A stretch of 22,409 nucleotides of DNA from JASSUD01 sp031963225 (GCA_031963225.1 JASSUD010000051.1:1-22409), one strand, 5' to 3'. Numbered from the stretch's first letter, positions 7,882-16,316 are shown. The notes: generated from the sequence alone by a model not told the origin. Numbers and translations: made by a program.

Positions 7882-8580
7882 TTATTCCCGATTCCCACCC
7901 AAAATACCTAACAACGATAGCAAATTCACAAACACATTATAAATATCAAGATAAATGGCTAACGTCGCAGCAATATAGTTGGTTTCTCCTCCGTTCACCA
8001 CACGCTGTACATCAAAGAGCATATAGGCTGAGAAGATCAGGATGGCCATGACTGAAACAGTCAGTGCAAGGGCGGGTAGGTGCAGCCAAATATTGGCGAT
8101 AGAGGCGACTATTAAAACAATAACGCCCATGAAAAGCCATTTTCCAAGGCCGGAGAAGTCGCGTTTGGAGAAGGTGGCGATAGAGGCCATCGTGGCAAAA
8201 ACCAGGCTGGTGCCGCCAAAGGCCATCATAATGAGCGAAGGCCCGTTAGAAAACCCCAAGATAGCGCTCAGTAAGCTTGAAAGCATGAGCCCCATAAAAA
8301 AGGTGAAACCTAATAGCAGCGCTACGCCAATACCGCTGTTTTTATAGCGCTGGATGGCAAACATAAAGCCAAACGCGATTCCCATAAAAAGGAGCAGACT
8401 CACACCAGGGCTGGTGGTGGCAGATAGCGAAAAGCCTGTACTCACGCCCAGCCAAGCACCGAATACAGTGGGGATAAGGGAGAGGGCGAGCAGCCAGTAG
8501 GTATTGCGCAAAACTTGGTTGCGCACACCTGTGGCCGAGCTTGTGGCAAGCCGTTGGTCATAGGTACGATATTCATTCAT
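7882..8580 (-). CDS. Bax inhibitor-1 / YccA family inner-membrane protein
   Basis: A 232-residue, very hydrophobic protein of the UPF0005/BI-1 family (YccA/YbhL-like). In bacteria YccA binds and restrains the FtsH protease; other members are proton-sensitive ion channels. The sequence shows about seven hydrophobic helices after a short polar N-terminus (MNEYRTYDQRLATSS), and the characteristic end segment with an Asp (ILIFSAYMLFDVQRVVNGGETNYI) followed by a final helix IYLDIYNVFVNLLSLLGI. A good ribosome-binding site (AGGAGAG, 8587-8593) sits 6 bp before the ATG. Single-gene unit ending at a strong terminator. Family assignment is firm; the exact partner is not determinable. Confidence 0.92.
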   Translation of the reverse strand: MNEYRTYDQRLATSSATGVRNQVLRNTYWLLALSLIPTVFGAWLGVSTGFSLSATTSPGVSLLLFMGIAFGFMFAIQRYKNSGIGVALLLGFTFFMGLMLSSLLSAILGFSNGPSLIMMAFGGTSLVFATMASIATFSKRDFSGLGKWLFMGVIVLIVASIANIWLHLPALALTVSVMAILIFSAYMLFDVQRVVNGGETNYIAATLAIYLDIYNVFVNLLSLLGILGGNRE

Positions 8581-8789
8581 CTTTTGCTCTCCTAGCTAAA
8601 ACGATGGGCAATATGCATTAATGAAGGTGAGAAGTTATGTAGGGCATGCCAATGGCAAAAGTAGGTGCGTGCTAGAATAGCAGATTACTTTCTAGATGTG
8701 TTTTTACCGATCGCGCACCTGTTTTAACGCGCTAGAGGCGCCCGCCCTAGGGCATTTATTTTTATGTGACATTATTTTTGGGAATCGCT

Positions 8790-9212
8790 GTGTCTGAACG
8801 TACCTTATCTATTATTAAACCTGATGCTGTTGCAAAAAATGTGATCGGCCAAATTTATAGCCGTTTCGAGCAAGCTGGCTTGTCTATTATTGCTGCCCGT
8901 ATGGCCCAGTTGTCCCGTGCTGAAGCAGAAAAATTTTACGCTGTGCATAGCGCGCGTCCTTTTTTCAAGGCCTTGGTCGATTTTATGATCTCCGGTCCAG
9001 TAATGATCCAAGTGCTTGAAGGCGCCGGCGCGATCGCTAAAAACCGTGACTTAATGGGCGCAACGAATCCTAAAGAAGCTGCACCTGGCACGATACGTGC
9101 TGATTTTGCAGACAGCATTGATGCTAATGCAGTGCATGGCTCAGATGCCGCGGATACGGCTCGCAATGAAATTGCGTTCTTTTTCCCAGAAATAAACCTC
9201 CATTCCAGGTAA
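8790..9212 (+). CDS. ndk: Nucleoside diphosphate kinase
   Basis: Ndk moves the gamma-phosphate between NTPs and NDPs, balancing nucleotide pools in the cytoplasm. The core is intact: ERTLSIIKPDAV at the N-terminus, the Kpn-loop region, and AVHGSD with the phosphorylated histidine (His116). The frame is open from a GTG at 8766, but the family starts right before ERTLS, and the GTG at 8790 has a GGGA about 6 bp upstream, so I take 8790 (140 residues, normal length). It heads the cluster ndk-rlmN...; a TAGAAT at 8673-8678 is a possible -10 box but lacks a convincing -35. Confidence 0.95.
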   Translation: MSERTLSIIKPDAVAKNVIGQIYSRFEQAGLSIIAARMAQLSRAEAEKFYAVHSARPFFKALVDFMISGPVMIQVLEGAGAIAKNRDLMGATNPKEAAPGTIRADFADSIDANAVHGSDAADTARNEIAFFFPEINLHSR

Positions 9213-9221
9213 ACAATGGGT

Positions 9222-9246
9222 GTTGAGGTGACGAAAGAACCTCAAC
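9222..9246 (+). repeat. Degenerate REP hairpin between ndk and rlmN
   Basis: GTTGAGGT - GACGAAAGA - ACCTCAAC: the same hairpin as the other REP units, with a compensated change in the stem (G to A on one arm, C to T on the other). The 5' GTAG foot is lost (GGGT here), and the loop C:G pair is broken (C and A). Confidence 0.7.
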
Positions 9247-9250
9247 ATAC

Positions 9251-9353
9251 TAGACCTCTTTCGCAACCCCGGTAGCCGGGAATTCCTTTGATGCCAGTAC
9301 ACTAGGATTGGCCGAGAAGAATGACTCCACTATGGGGTTGCGAAAGTGGGCTA
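9251..9353. mobile_element. MITE-like element with 20-bp terminal inverted repeats
   Basis: A 103-bp non-coding segment whose ends, TAGACCTCTTTCGCAACCCC (9251-9270) and the complement of TAGCCCACTTTCGCAACCCC (9334-9353), match at 18 of 20 positions. The interior has no gene. The ends look like those of IS5-family insertion sequences (inference), so this may be a non-autonomous derivative. It sits directly upstream of rlmN and contains a false ATG (9321) in the rlmN frame. Confidence 0.65.
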
Positions 9354-9389
9354 ACTACCTCTTTTTCTGCTTTTTTTGATGCGCTTCAC

Positions 9390-10643
9390 ATGATGTCGAA
9401 CCCCGTTAACTTGTTGGACTTTGATGCTGCAGGCTTGCTCGATTATTGCGTAAGCTTGGGCGAGAAGCCTTTTCGTGCGCAGCAGTTACAGCGATGGATC
9501 CATCAATGTGGGATGTCTAATTTTGATGACATGACCAATCTGGCGAAAAGTTTTCGAGAAAAGCTAAAAGCGCAGGCTACTTTAGCTTCCCCTGCTGTAA
9601 TTGAAGATCATGTTTCTGCAGATGGCACCCGTAAATGGCTGTTAGATATCGGTCAGAACAATGCTATTGAGACCGTATATATCCCTGAAGTAAACCGGGG
9701 CACCCTTTGCATATCTTCCCAAGCGGGTTGCGCAGTGAATTGCCGTTTTTGCTCCACGGGTAAGCAAGGGTTTAGCCGTAATTTGACAGCAGCGGAGATT
9801 ATTGGCCAGCTATGGATGGCTGAATTTGTATTGCGACAATCCCGTGATGCAGCACTTGCAGAAGAGGGGCATGTTGAAGAGGTCAGTAGCGCTTCTAAAA
9901 CCGCCGTACATGTTCCCGCACAGCGTGTTATTACAAATGTGGTGATGATGGGCATGGGAGAGCCGCTTTTAAATTTTGAGCCCGTGGTAACGGCCATGCG
10001 TTTAATGCTGGACGATCACGCCTATGGCCTTTCACGGCGCCGCGTCACGTTGTCGACTTCAGGGGTAGTCCCTATGATGGATCGGCTTGCACAGACACTG
10101 CCTGTTGCGTTGGCCGTGTCTTTGCATGCGCCTAATGATGCGCTGCGAGATGTACTGGTCCCTCTGAATAAAAAATATCCCTTGCATGAATTAATGGCTG
10201 CATGCGATCGTTATTTGAGCGTAGCCCCTCGAGAATTTATTACATTTGAATATTGCATGCTTGCAGGGGTCAATGATGGTGTAGCGCAGGCCCATGAGCT
10301 CGTAGCGCTGTTGCGAGACTTGCCTTGTAAAATCAATTTAATTCCCTTTAATCCTTTCCCTGAATCGGGTTTAGTTTGTTCGAGCGCAGCGCACGTGCAG
10401 CGCTTCGCTCAGATTTTGATACAGGCAGGCTTAGTCACTACGGTGCGTAAGACAAGAGGGGAAGATATTGATGCTGCTTGTGGTCAGTTAGCGGGTGATG
10501 TGCAGGATCGCACGCGTTTGCGCGAGCGCATGCAGCGCACCCACCCATCGGTATCGGCTTTGACACCAGCCACTGCACAATCTACCACCCAACCCCTTAT
10601 CCACTTTCCATCCCGACCTTCTAGTGCAAAAGGAAGAGCATGA
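9390..10643 (+). CDS. rlmN: 23S rRNA/tRNA adenine-C2 methyltransferase RlmN
   Basis: RlmN is a radical-SAM enzyme that methylates C2 of adenosine in 23S rRNA and in some tRNAs. The CxxxCxxC cluster motif is at Cys114, Cys118 and Cys121 (GCAVNCRFCSTG). The two mechanistic cysteines are Cys107 (GTLCISS) and Cys364 (DIDAACGQLAG), and GMGEPLLN and STSG motifs are present. The frame is open from 9321, but those 23 codons are read from the MITE-like element. The family starts just before NLLDFDAAGL, so the start is one of two adjacent ATGs (9390 or 9393). A low-complexity extension of about 40 residues follows the last conserved block. Its stop overlaps the next start in an ATGA. Confidence 0.94.
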   Translation: MMSNPVNLLDFDAAGLLDYCVSLGEKPFRAQQLQRWIHQCGMSNFDDMTNLAKSFREKLKAQATLASPAVIEDHVSADGTRKWLLDIGQNNAIETVYIPEVNRGTLCISSQAGCAVNCRFCSTGKQGFSRNLTAAEIIGQLWMAEFVLRQSRDAALAEEGHVEEVSSASKTAVHVPAQRVITNVVMMGMGEPLLNFEPVVTAMRLMLDDHAYGLSRRRVTLSTSGVVPMMDRLAQTLPVALAVSLHAPNDALRDVLVPLNKKYPLHELMAACDRYLSVAPREFITFEYCMLAGVNDGVAQAHELVALLRDLPCKINLIPFNPFPESGLVCSSAAHVQRFAQILIQAGLVTTVRKTRGEDIDAACGQLAGDVQDRTRLRERMQRTHPSVSALTPATAQSTTQPLIHFPSRPSSAKGRA

Positions 10644-11140
10644 AGTCTTGTAAACGCTTAGGCAATGGTAGGCGCGCGTTAGAGCTGCGCATTTTGCGTA
10701 CAGTAATGCCTGTTTTGTTTAGTGTGTCTTTATGCGCCGCGTGCGCTAATTATGCATGCCCAGAGAAGCCCGATTTTTACAAAGAAGTAGATTTCGCGCC
10801 GCTGGATAATGTGCTATTTGATAGGGCTTATCAGACAGGGATGGAAGCACTAGAGCCCTCTCTTTCCGATAAAGCAAGCTATGCAATGACGGCTGCTAAA
10901 AATGCACTGGCACACACTCCGTCGGAGAATTTTTATCTTTGCAAAGCATTGCGTGAGGGCAATCCACCTAAGTCTATTCACTTCGATTCCGAGGCAAGCA
11001 AACTTCATGTAGAGGCATTTAATACAGAAACCTCCGATGCAAACTTACTAGGCTATTCTGGCACGCTCTTATGCCAGGATGGGCAGACTAAAAAAGGCAT
11101 GCGCTCACTCGAGCGTGATGCTGGCTGTATTGGCCGATAA
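10640..11140 (+). CDS. Hypothetical cysteine-rich exported protein
   Basis: A 166-residue protein of unknown family. A basic N-terminus is followed by a hydrophobic stretch (about 19-34) ending LCAACANYAC. This may be a signal peptide with an imperfect lipobox (Cys at -3 in place of Leu, candidate lipidated Cys35). The mature part has four further cysteines (40, 101, 145, 163), suitable for two disulfides, so a periplasmic location is likely. Translation is coupled to rlmN by an ATGA overlap. In Burkholderia relatives this slot between rlmN and the rodZ-like gene is normally taken by the TPR pilus protein PilF/PilW; I see no TPR pattern here. The end (KKGMRSLERDAGCIGR) is unremarkable. Real gene likely, function unknown. 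Confidence 0.6.
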   Translation: MKSCKRLGNGRRALELRILRTVMPVLFSVSLCAACANYACPEKPDFYKEVDFAPLDNVLFDRAYQTGMEALEPSLSDKASYAMTAAKNALAHTPSENFYLCKALREGNPPKSIHFDSEASKLHVEAFNTETSDANLLGYSGTLLCQDGQTKKGMRSLERDAGCIGR

Positions 11141-11336
11141 CCCTTGATATTTGGGGGAGCAGGAGCACAGAGACCGGAACTGTACTTAAGTACAGTGAGG
11201 ATCTCGAGCACCGCACGACCTCAAAGATGGGCTCTTTTGGGAGACTTTGAACTGGTTCTTGGCTTGTGCCCATTCTGTCATGTTTAAGGCGCTTGGCTTT
11301 TTGTTTTGATGAACACCGAATTGAAGGAATTGGGGA
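11141..11336. other. Intergenic region with an 18-bp perfect palindrome
   Basis: A 196-bp gap. ACTGTACTTAAGTACAGT (11179-11196) is a perfect 18-bp palindrome. A second inverted pair (TCAAAG near 11220 with CTTTGA near 11245) encloses a CTC/GAG hairpin. Purine-rich AAGGAATTGGGGA just before 11337 serves as the ribosome-binding site of the rodZ-like gene. The palindrome could be an operator or part of a structured RNA; nothing in the sequence decides between them. Confidence 0.5.
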
Positions 11337-12752
11337 ATGAATGATTTGTCGCGTTTAAACGCTGACTCCACATCTGTGCCTAGCGATAAAGAGGGTACAG
11401 CGCTGCCACAAGAGTTACAGTTAGCGCAACCAGAAAAACCATCTGTTGCGTCTGATGCTTGGGAGCTGGCGGTAGCTTCGTCCCCTGCTACTAGCTCATC
11501 TGGCTCCGAAGCTGATCTTCCGGTAGAGCCAAAAACTGCTTCAGAAAACACTCCAGAAGCAACTCCAGAAACGGGGCTAGAAGCCGATCTACAGGTGGAC
11601 CCGCAAATAAGCTTGCCAGTAGAGGCGGAAAAAAAGGATGCAGGAAATATAGAAACGCCAGAAAACGAGATACAAGCTCACCTTGTGCACAGTGACTCAG
11701 CACAGACTACCCAGATTTCTGAAGTAGATGATGTATATAGCTGCGCGCGCGTGGTGGGTGCGCGACTGACTCAATTGCGCGAAGAAAAAAATTGGTTACT
11801 GGATGATGTATCCGCGCAGCTTAAAGTGCCGGTCTCTAAACTGCGTGCATTGGAAGCAGGGGAAGTATCTGTTTTACCAGATGCTGCTTTCACATTAGGG
11901 CTAGTGCGTGCTTATTCCAAAATGCTGGGCATCGACCCCGCACCTTTTATCGAAGAGTTGCGTAATGCTAATGGGCCTTTAAAAGAGGCATTGACCAATC
12001 TTGGCATGCATCGTGAGCTTTTAGCCAAGCATGTGTTGAATGCTCCTAGCCTTGTGCGCAGTAAATGGGCGGGCTTTAAGCGTCATCAAGGCCGTTTCGC
12101 AGCATTAATAGGCTTAGGTGTGGCATGCTTGGCGATAGTCGGATTATTGGTATTTGGTCATAAAGAAGCCTCTTTGAAAAGCGTTTCTACGGAAGAACTA
12201 GCAGCCGCAGCGAATGCTAATTCACAGGGTTTACCTACCCCTGCAGAACTGACTGCACAGTCGGCTGCTTTGCCTAATCAGGGTGCTGTACCTGCTAAGT
12301 CCGTTTTGGCAAGCTCCGCGCCCGTTTCGGTACAGCCGGTAAATTCGTCTTTGAGTCCAGCTACTTTAACGCCTGCCGAAGCCCCCGCTCCTGCTACAAT
12401 AGCCCCTACAGCACAGCCTGCAGCTAATAATGCTTTAGCTCCGGCTACTACACTCGCTCCAGGTGTTGCTCCGACCGCACCTGTGCAGCCTCAAGTCGTG
12501 GGTCCTACTGCAATTATTCATTTTCGAGTTTCTCAAGACAATTGGATTAGTGTCTCTCAGGCCGATGGTAAAGTGCTCTATACAGGCCTCTTAAAAGCAG
12601 GTTCTGAGCGTAATGTGCAGGGTGTGCCTCCTTTTAAAGTGACTGCAGGTAGCAAGACTGGTTTGGATGCGGTGACGTTAAATGGTAAGCCTATCGACCT
12701 TTCTAAGTATTTGGCTACCAGGCAAGATGTGGTTCGTTTTAATCTCCAGTAG
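11337..12752 (+). CDS. rodZ: RodZ-like membrane protein (HTH + DUF4115)
   Basis: A 471-residue RodZ-like protein; RodZ links MreB filaments to the inner membrane for rod-shape control. Domain order: acidic, Pro/Glu-rich N-terminal tail (1-130), a Cro/XRE-type helix-turn-helix domain (about 138-205, GARLTQLREEKNWLLDDVSAQ...), one transmembrane helix (254-274), an Ala/Pro/Thr-rich periplasmic linker (285-390), and a C-terminal DUF4115 domain (392-470). The N-terminal tail before the HTH is much longer than in E. coli RodZ. The start is supported by a purine-rich ribosome-binding site. Upstream of ispG, as is usual in proteobacteria. Confidence 0.88.
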   Translation: MNDLSRLNADSTSVPSDKEGTALPQELQLAQPEKPSVASDAWELAVASSPATSSSGSEADLPVEPKTASENTPEATPETGLEADLQVDPQISLPVEAEKKDAGNIETPENEIQAHLVHSDSAQTTQISEVDDVYSCARVVGARLTQLREEKNWLLDDVSAQLKVPVSKLRALEAGEVSVLPDAAFTLGLVRAYSKMLGIDPAPFIEELRNANGPLKEALTNLGMHRELLAKHVLNAPSLVRSKWAGFKRHQGRFAALIGLGVACLAIVGLLVFGHKEASLKSVSTEELAAAANANSQGLPTPAELTAQSAALPNQGAVPAKSVLASSAPVSVQPVNSSLSPATLTPAEAPAPATIAPTAQPAANNALAPATTLAPGVAPTAPVQPQVVGPTAIIHFRVSQDNWISVSQADGKVLYTGLLKAGSERNVQGVPPFKVTAGSKTGLDAVTLNGKPIDLSKYLATRQDVVRFNLQ

Positions 12753-12762
12753 AGATCTTATA

Positions 12763-12779
12763 TAGCTTTTTAGAAGCTA
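12763..12779 (+). promoter_or_regulatory. Small hairpin overlapping the ispG leader
   Basis: TAGCTT-TTTAG-AAGCTA forms a short 6-bp stem ending 10 bp before the ispG ATG and followed by AGAGTTTTT. It could be a weak terminator or could affect access to the ispG ribosome-binding site; it is short, so it may also be chance. Confidence 0.25.
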
Positions 12780-12789
12780 AGAGTTTTTC

Positions 12790-14082
12790 ATGTTGAATTC
12801 CTTTGCACTTCCCTCATGCGGTGTCTCCTTGCGCCGCCGCTCCGTGCCGGTTGACGTGCGTTGGGGGGAGCATACGGTGACCATAGGCGGTAATGCGCCG
12901 GTGGTGGTGCAGTCCATGACCAATACCGATACCAAAGAAATTATAGAAACCGCCATCCAAATTCAGGCTTTGGCGCAGGCGGGTTCAGAGATAGTGCGCC
13001 TTACAGTCGATACGCCGCAAGCCGCTGCAGCAGTGCCCCATATCCGCAACCAACTCGATCGTATGGGGGTGCAGGTTCCGCTGGTGGGAGACTTTCATTT
13101 TAATGGTCATCTACTATTAAAACGCTACCCTGAGTGCGCACAGGCCTTGTCGAAATATCGTATTAACCCCGGCAATGTGGGGCAAGGCGCTAAGCATGCT
13201 CCGCGGTTTGCAAACATGATTGAAGCCGCTTGTCGTTATAACAAAGCGGTGCGCATTGGAGTGAATTGGGGGAGCCTAGATCAAGATTTATTGGCACGCT
13301 TGATGGATGAAAATGCCCAGCGTGCGATGCCTTGGGATAGTGATCAAGTCACGATATATGCTTTAGTAGAATCTGCATTGGCCTCTGCAGAGCAGGCCGT
13401 AGCAATAGGTTTGCCTGCAAATCAGATTATTTTGTCTTGTAAAGTCAGCAGTGTTCAGATGCTGATTACGGTTTATCGTGAGCTTGCTAGACGTTGTAAC
13501 TATGCATTGCATCTGGGCCTCACAGAAGCAGGTATGGGTTCTAAGGGAATAGTGGCCTCTACGGCCGCGCTCGCTATACTGTTGCAAGAAGGGATTGGGG
13601 ATACATTGCGCATTTCCCTCACGCCGGAACCGGGCGGCCCACGCACAGAAGAAGTGCGCGTTGCTCAGGAAATTTTGCAAACCATGGGTTTGAGGTTCTT
13701 TACCCCAATGGTGGTTGCTTGTCCTGGCTGTGGTAGAACAACGAGTACTTTTTTTCAAAGCCTTGCTGCCAAAATTCAAAATTATTTGCGCGAACAAATG
13801 CCTATTTGGCGCACACGTTATCCTAATGTAGAGAGTATGCAGGTTGCTGTCATGGGCTGCATTGTGAACGGCCCAGGTGAGTCTAAGCATGCAAATATTG
13901 GAATTAGCCTACCAGGCTCGGGCGAATATCCTGCTGCTCCTGTTTTTATCGATGGAGAAAGAGCATTAACTCTGCGTGGGGATCATATCGCTGAAGAATT
14001 TCAGGAGCTGGTCCATGCGTATGTGCAGCGTACTTATGGCTCCAAAATAGAGCAATCCACACAAAGTAGCGTATCAATCTGA
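12790..14082 (+). CDS. ispG: 4-hydroxy-3-methylbut-2-enyl diphosphate synthase IspG (GcpE)
   Basis: IspG carries out the reductive ring opening of MEcPP to HMBPP, the penultimate step of the MEP isoprenoid pathway. The [4Fe-4S] ligands are visible as Cys311 and Cys314 (CPGCGRT) and Cys357 (MGCIVNGPGE), with the fourth ligand Glu364. The TIM-barrel part (VVVQSMTNTDT onward) is intact. At 430 residues it has the length typical of Burkholderia forms. The start is supported by the expected N-terminus; AAGAG lies before the ATG. Placed between rodZ-like and hisS, and closed by a terminator hairpin at 14109. Confidence 0.96.
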   Translation: MLNSFALPSCGVSLRRRSVPVDVRWGEHTVTIGGNAPVVVQSMTNTDTKEIIETAIQIQALAQAGSEIVRLTVDTPQAAAAVPHIRNQLDRMGVQVPLVGDFHFNGHLLLKRYPECAQALSKYRINPGNVGQGAKHAPRFANMIEAACRYNKAVRIGVNWGSLDQDLLARLMDENAQRAMPWDSDQVTIYALVESALASAEQAVAIGLPANQIILSCKVSSVQMLITVYRELARRCNYALHLGLTEAGMGSKGIVASTAALAILLQEGIGDTLRISLTPEPGGPRTEEVRVAQEILQTMGLRFFTPMVVACPGCGRTTSTFFQSLAAKIQNYLREQMPIWRTRYPNVESMQVAVMGCIVNGPGESKHANIGISLPGSGEYPAAPVFIDGERALTLRGDHIAEEFQELVHAYVQRTYGSKIEQSTQSSVSI

Positions 14083-14108
14083 TCTCAAAATTACTGTCAA
14101 ATTTTTAA

Positions 14109-14134
14109 AAGGGTCCCTTAAGGACCCTTCTTTC
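14109..14134 (+). terminator. Terminator hairpin after ispG
   Basis: Perfect stem AAGGGTCC / GGACCCTT with a 5-nt loop, followed by CTTTCT, 27 bp after the ispG stop. The T tract is interrupted, so termination may be partial, leaving read-through into hisS possible. Confidence 0.7.
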
Positions 14135-14139
14135 TGCCT

Positions 14140-14188
14140 TAGGGTGGTCCTCAATTACCCCAAAGGGCCCATCTGAGAACACACCCTA
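14140..14188. repeat. Palindromic repeat (family 2), copy between ispG and hisS
   Basis: Begins TAGGGTGGTCCTCAATTACC and ends TGAGAACACACCCTA; the arms pair imperfectly. It shares the CCCCAAAGGGCCCATCT interior with the copy at 17785-17845. It ends 15 bp before the hisS start, so hisS has almost no leader of its own. Confidence 0.8.
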
Positions 14189-14203
14189 CCTTTCCATTAA
14201 AAA

Positions 14204-15568
14204 ATGACTGAACTCAAAACCAGGACTGAAAAACTTGTCGGCGTAAAAGGTATGAATGACGTACTGCCCAAAGAGGCTGTACTGTGGGCATACTTTGAGA
14301 CAATTGCAGCCGATATCGTAGAAACCTATGGCTATAGACGTCTACGTACTCCTATTTTGGAGCACACGGAATTGTTTAAAAGAGGCATTGGTGAAGTAAC
14401 CGATATCGTCGAAAAAGAGATGTATAGTTTTACCGATACACTCAATGGCGAAATGCTGACCTTACGTCCTGAAAACACGGCCGCTATTGTGCGTGCAGCT
14501 ATAGAACATAATTTGCTCTATGATGGTCCAAAGCGTATTTGGTACACCGGCCCCATGTTTCGCCATGAGCGCCCTCAACGTGGCCGCTACAGGCAGTTCC
14601 ATCAACTCGGTGTAGAGGCGCTCGGTTTTGCTGGTCCAGATGTCGATGCTGAAATCATTTTGCTAGGCCAGCGTTTGTGGGCAAACCTAGGGCTCACTGG
14701 CGTACGTTTAGAACTCAATTCATTAGGGCAGGCATCTGAGCGCGCAGCATATCGGCGCGAGCTCATTGCGTATTTTGAGCAGCATATCGATCAACTAGAT
14801 GAAGATGCTCGGCGTCGATTGCATACCAATCCTTTGCGCATATTGGATAGTAAAAATCCTGCGTTACAAACAGTGATTGCACAGGCCCCCATGTTAGACC
14901 ACTTCTTAGGGGAGGCTTCACGCGCGCACTTCGAGCAATTACAGCAGCTGCTCAAAGCAAACGGCGTGCCATTTACACTGAATCCTCGCTTGGTTCGAGG
15001 GTTGGATTATTACAATTTAACCGTATTTGAATGGGTGACCGATCGTTTAGGTGCGCAAGGTACGATTGCGGGAGGAGGGCGGTATGACCCCCTTATCGAG
15101 CAATTAGGCGGGAAACCCACCCCTGCATGCGGTTGGGCTTTGGGCGTAGAACGTGTTTTGGCTCTTCTTCAAGAAGAAGGGTTTAAGCAGGGCGGTGCAG
15201 ATTGCACCGTCTATGTGGTACATCAAGGCGAAGCGGCGCGTCTGCAAGCCAGTATATTAGCCGAGCAATTGCGCGATATTGGTTTGAGCGTTATCGTGCA
15301 TTGCAGCCCAGACGGTGAAACAGCAAGCTTTAAATCGCAAATGAAACGCGCTAATGCCAGCGGAGCGTTGTATGCTCTGATTTTAGGTGAAGATGAAATC
15401 AAAGAAGGGCGCGCCAGTATTAAAACACTGCGTAACCCTACCAACTCGGCACCCGTTGAGGAAAATAGCGCTCAATCCAACGTTTCATTGCTAGCAGAGC
15501 CTTCTGCTGTACAAGTGAGTGTAAAACTAGAAGAGTTGGCTACTTACTTTCTGGAAAGTGGGCTGTGA
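14204..15568 (+). CDS. hisS: Histidyl-tRNA synthetase
   Basis: HisS attaches histidine to tRNA-His. It is a class II synthetase with motif 1 around EHTELFKRGIGEVTD (53-67), motif 2 around PMFRHERPQRGRYRQFHQLG (117-136), the histidine-binding LVRGLDYYN (263-271), and motif 3 in GGGRYDPL and GWALGVERVLAL (290-321). The anticodon-binding domain follows. At 454 residues it is slightly long because of a Ser/Ala/Pro/Glu insert at about 412-435, between the final strand and the last helix. No clear Shine-Dalgarno sequence precedes the ATG, perhaps because a repeat lies only 15 bp upstream. Confidence 0.97.
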   Translation: MTELKTRTEKLVGVKGMNDVLPKEAVLWAYFETIAADIVETYGYRRLRTPILEHTELFKRGIGEVTDIVEKEMYSFTDTLNGEMLTLRPENTAAIVRAAIEHNLLYDGPKRIWYTGPMFRHERPQRGRYRQFHQLGVEALGFAGPDVDAEIILLGQRLWANLGLTGVRLELNSLGQASERAAYRRELIAYFEQHIDQLDEDARRRLHTNPLRILDSKNPALQTVIAQAPMLDHFLGEASRAHFEQLQQLLKANGVPFTLNPRLVRGLDYYNLTVFEWVTDRLGAQGTIAGGGRYDPLIEQLGGKPTPACGWALGVERVLALLQEEGFKQGGADCTVYVVHQGEAARLQASILAEQLRDIGLSVIVHCSPDGETASFKSQMKRANASGALYALILGEDEIKEGRASIKTLRNPTNSAPVEENSAQSNVSLLAEPSAVQVSVKLEELATYFLESGL

Positions 15569-15626
15569 AAACCTTTGGGAAGGGGGTGTATTCCCTTAAG
15601 CCTTTTATTTCAATGAGGATGTATTA

Positions 15627-16316
15627 ATGAATTTGATCCGTCAGCATATCATTTCGCTAGGTCAGAACGCGCTTGAAGCGTCATGGAAAAGCTGGGCAAA
15701 ATGGCTTGGTACAGTGGTGGCTGTGGCAGTATGTTTTGTATGGCTTACTCATCAACTTGAAAATCGCCAGCAGCGCCGCACCGCGGCGGCAGAACAGCTC
15801 TATGAGCAATTGCAGCAAGTCATTGATGCAGGCCCAGCTGCAGAATCTAAAAAAACGCCGCTAGCGACAGGTATAGCCGCTTATACAGCAGATATAGAGC
15901 GCTTGACACAAACCTTCCATACCACTTTTCGCCATACTCCTTATGCGCAAATGTCTGCACTGTTAGCAGCCGATGCGTTATATGCGTATAAAAAAGTCGA
16001 TGAAGCCAGCGCTCAGCTAAATTGGGTGATGAAATATGGTTCAAGTCGTGAATATCGGCAAATAGCACGTCGGCGTTTAGCGATGATTTTATTTGAACAA
16101 AAGCAATATGATGCAGGTTTAAAACTGCTGGACACACGTGTTTTGCCTGCCTTTATGCCGCTTTATGAAGAGCTTCGCGGCGATTTTTTCAAAGCGCAAA
16201 ACAAGATAGAGCAAGCGCGGCAGGCCTATGAAAAAGCCTACCTAGCACGCGGAGTAGAAGACCCCGCAGCGCGCTTTATCCAGCTCAAAATAGAGGGGCT
16301 AGGGGCCGCATCGTAA
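15627..16316 (+). CDS. yfgM: YfgM-like ancillary SecYEG translocon subunit (TPR protein)
   Basis: A 229-residue membrane-anchored TPR protein of the YfgM type, an accessory of the SecYEG translocon and periplasmic chaperone network. It has a short cytoplasmic N-terminus, one transmembrane helix (about 26-44), a polar/coiled segment (NRQQRRTAAAEQLYEQLQQ), then helical repeats such as QMSALLAADALYAYKKVDEA and QARQAYEKAYLARG. The hisS-yfgM-bamB order is conserved in proteobacteria and supports the call. A ribosome-binding site (GAGGATGT) stands 8 bp before the ATG. Confidence 0.88.
   Translation: MNLIRQHIISLGQNALEASWKSWAKWLGTVVAVAVCFVWLTHQLENRQQRRTAAAEQLYEQLQQVIDAGPAAESKKTPLATGIAAYTADIERLTQTFHTTFRHTPYAQMSALLAADALYAYKKVDEASAQLNWVMKYGSSREYRQIARRRLAMILFEQKQYDAGLKLLDTRVLPAFMPLYEELRGDFFKAQNKIEQARQAYEKAYLARGVEDPAARFIQLKIEGLGAAS

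Noticed and set aside
8673..8678. Sigma-70 promoter of ndk (TAGAAT as -10)
   Set aside because: No acceptable -35 hexamer at 16-18 bp upstream; mentioned only in the ndk entry.
11309..11344. 11-codon leader peptide overlapping the rodZ-like start
   Set aside because: Too short to support, and its purine-rich codons are simply the ribosome-binding site of the rodZ-like gene.
13363..13890. 175-residue minus-strand frame inside ispG
   Set aside because: Shadow of the ispG coding sequence; Cys/His/Arg-rich composition typical of antisense frames and no start signal.
15579..15602. Hairpin between hisS and yfgM as terminator
   Set aside because: Only a 5-bp stem (AAGGG/CCCTT) without a clean T run; too weak to call.
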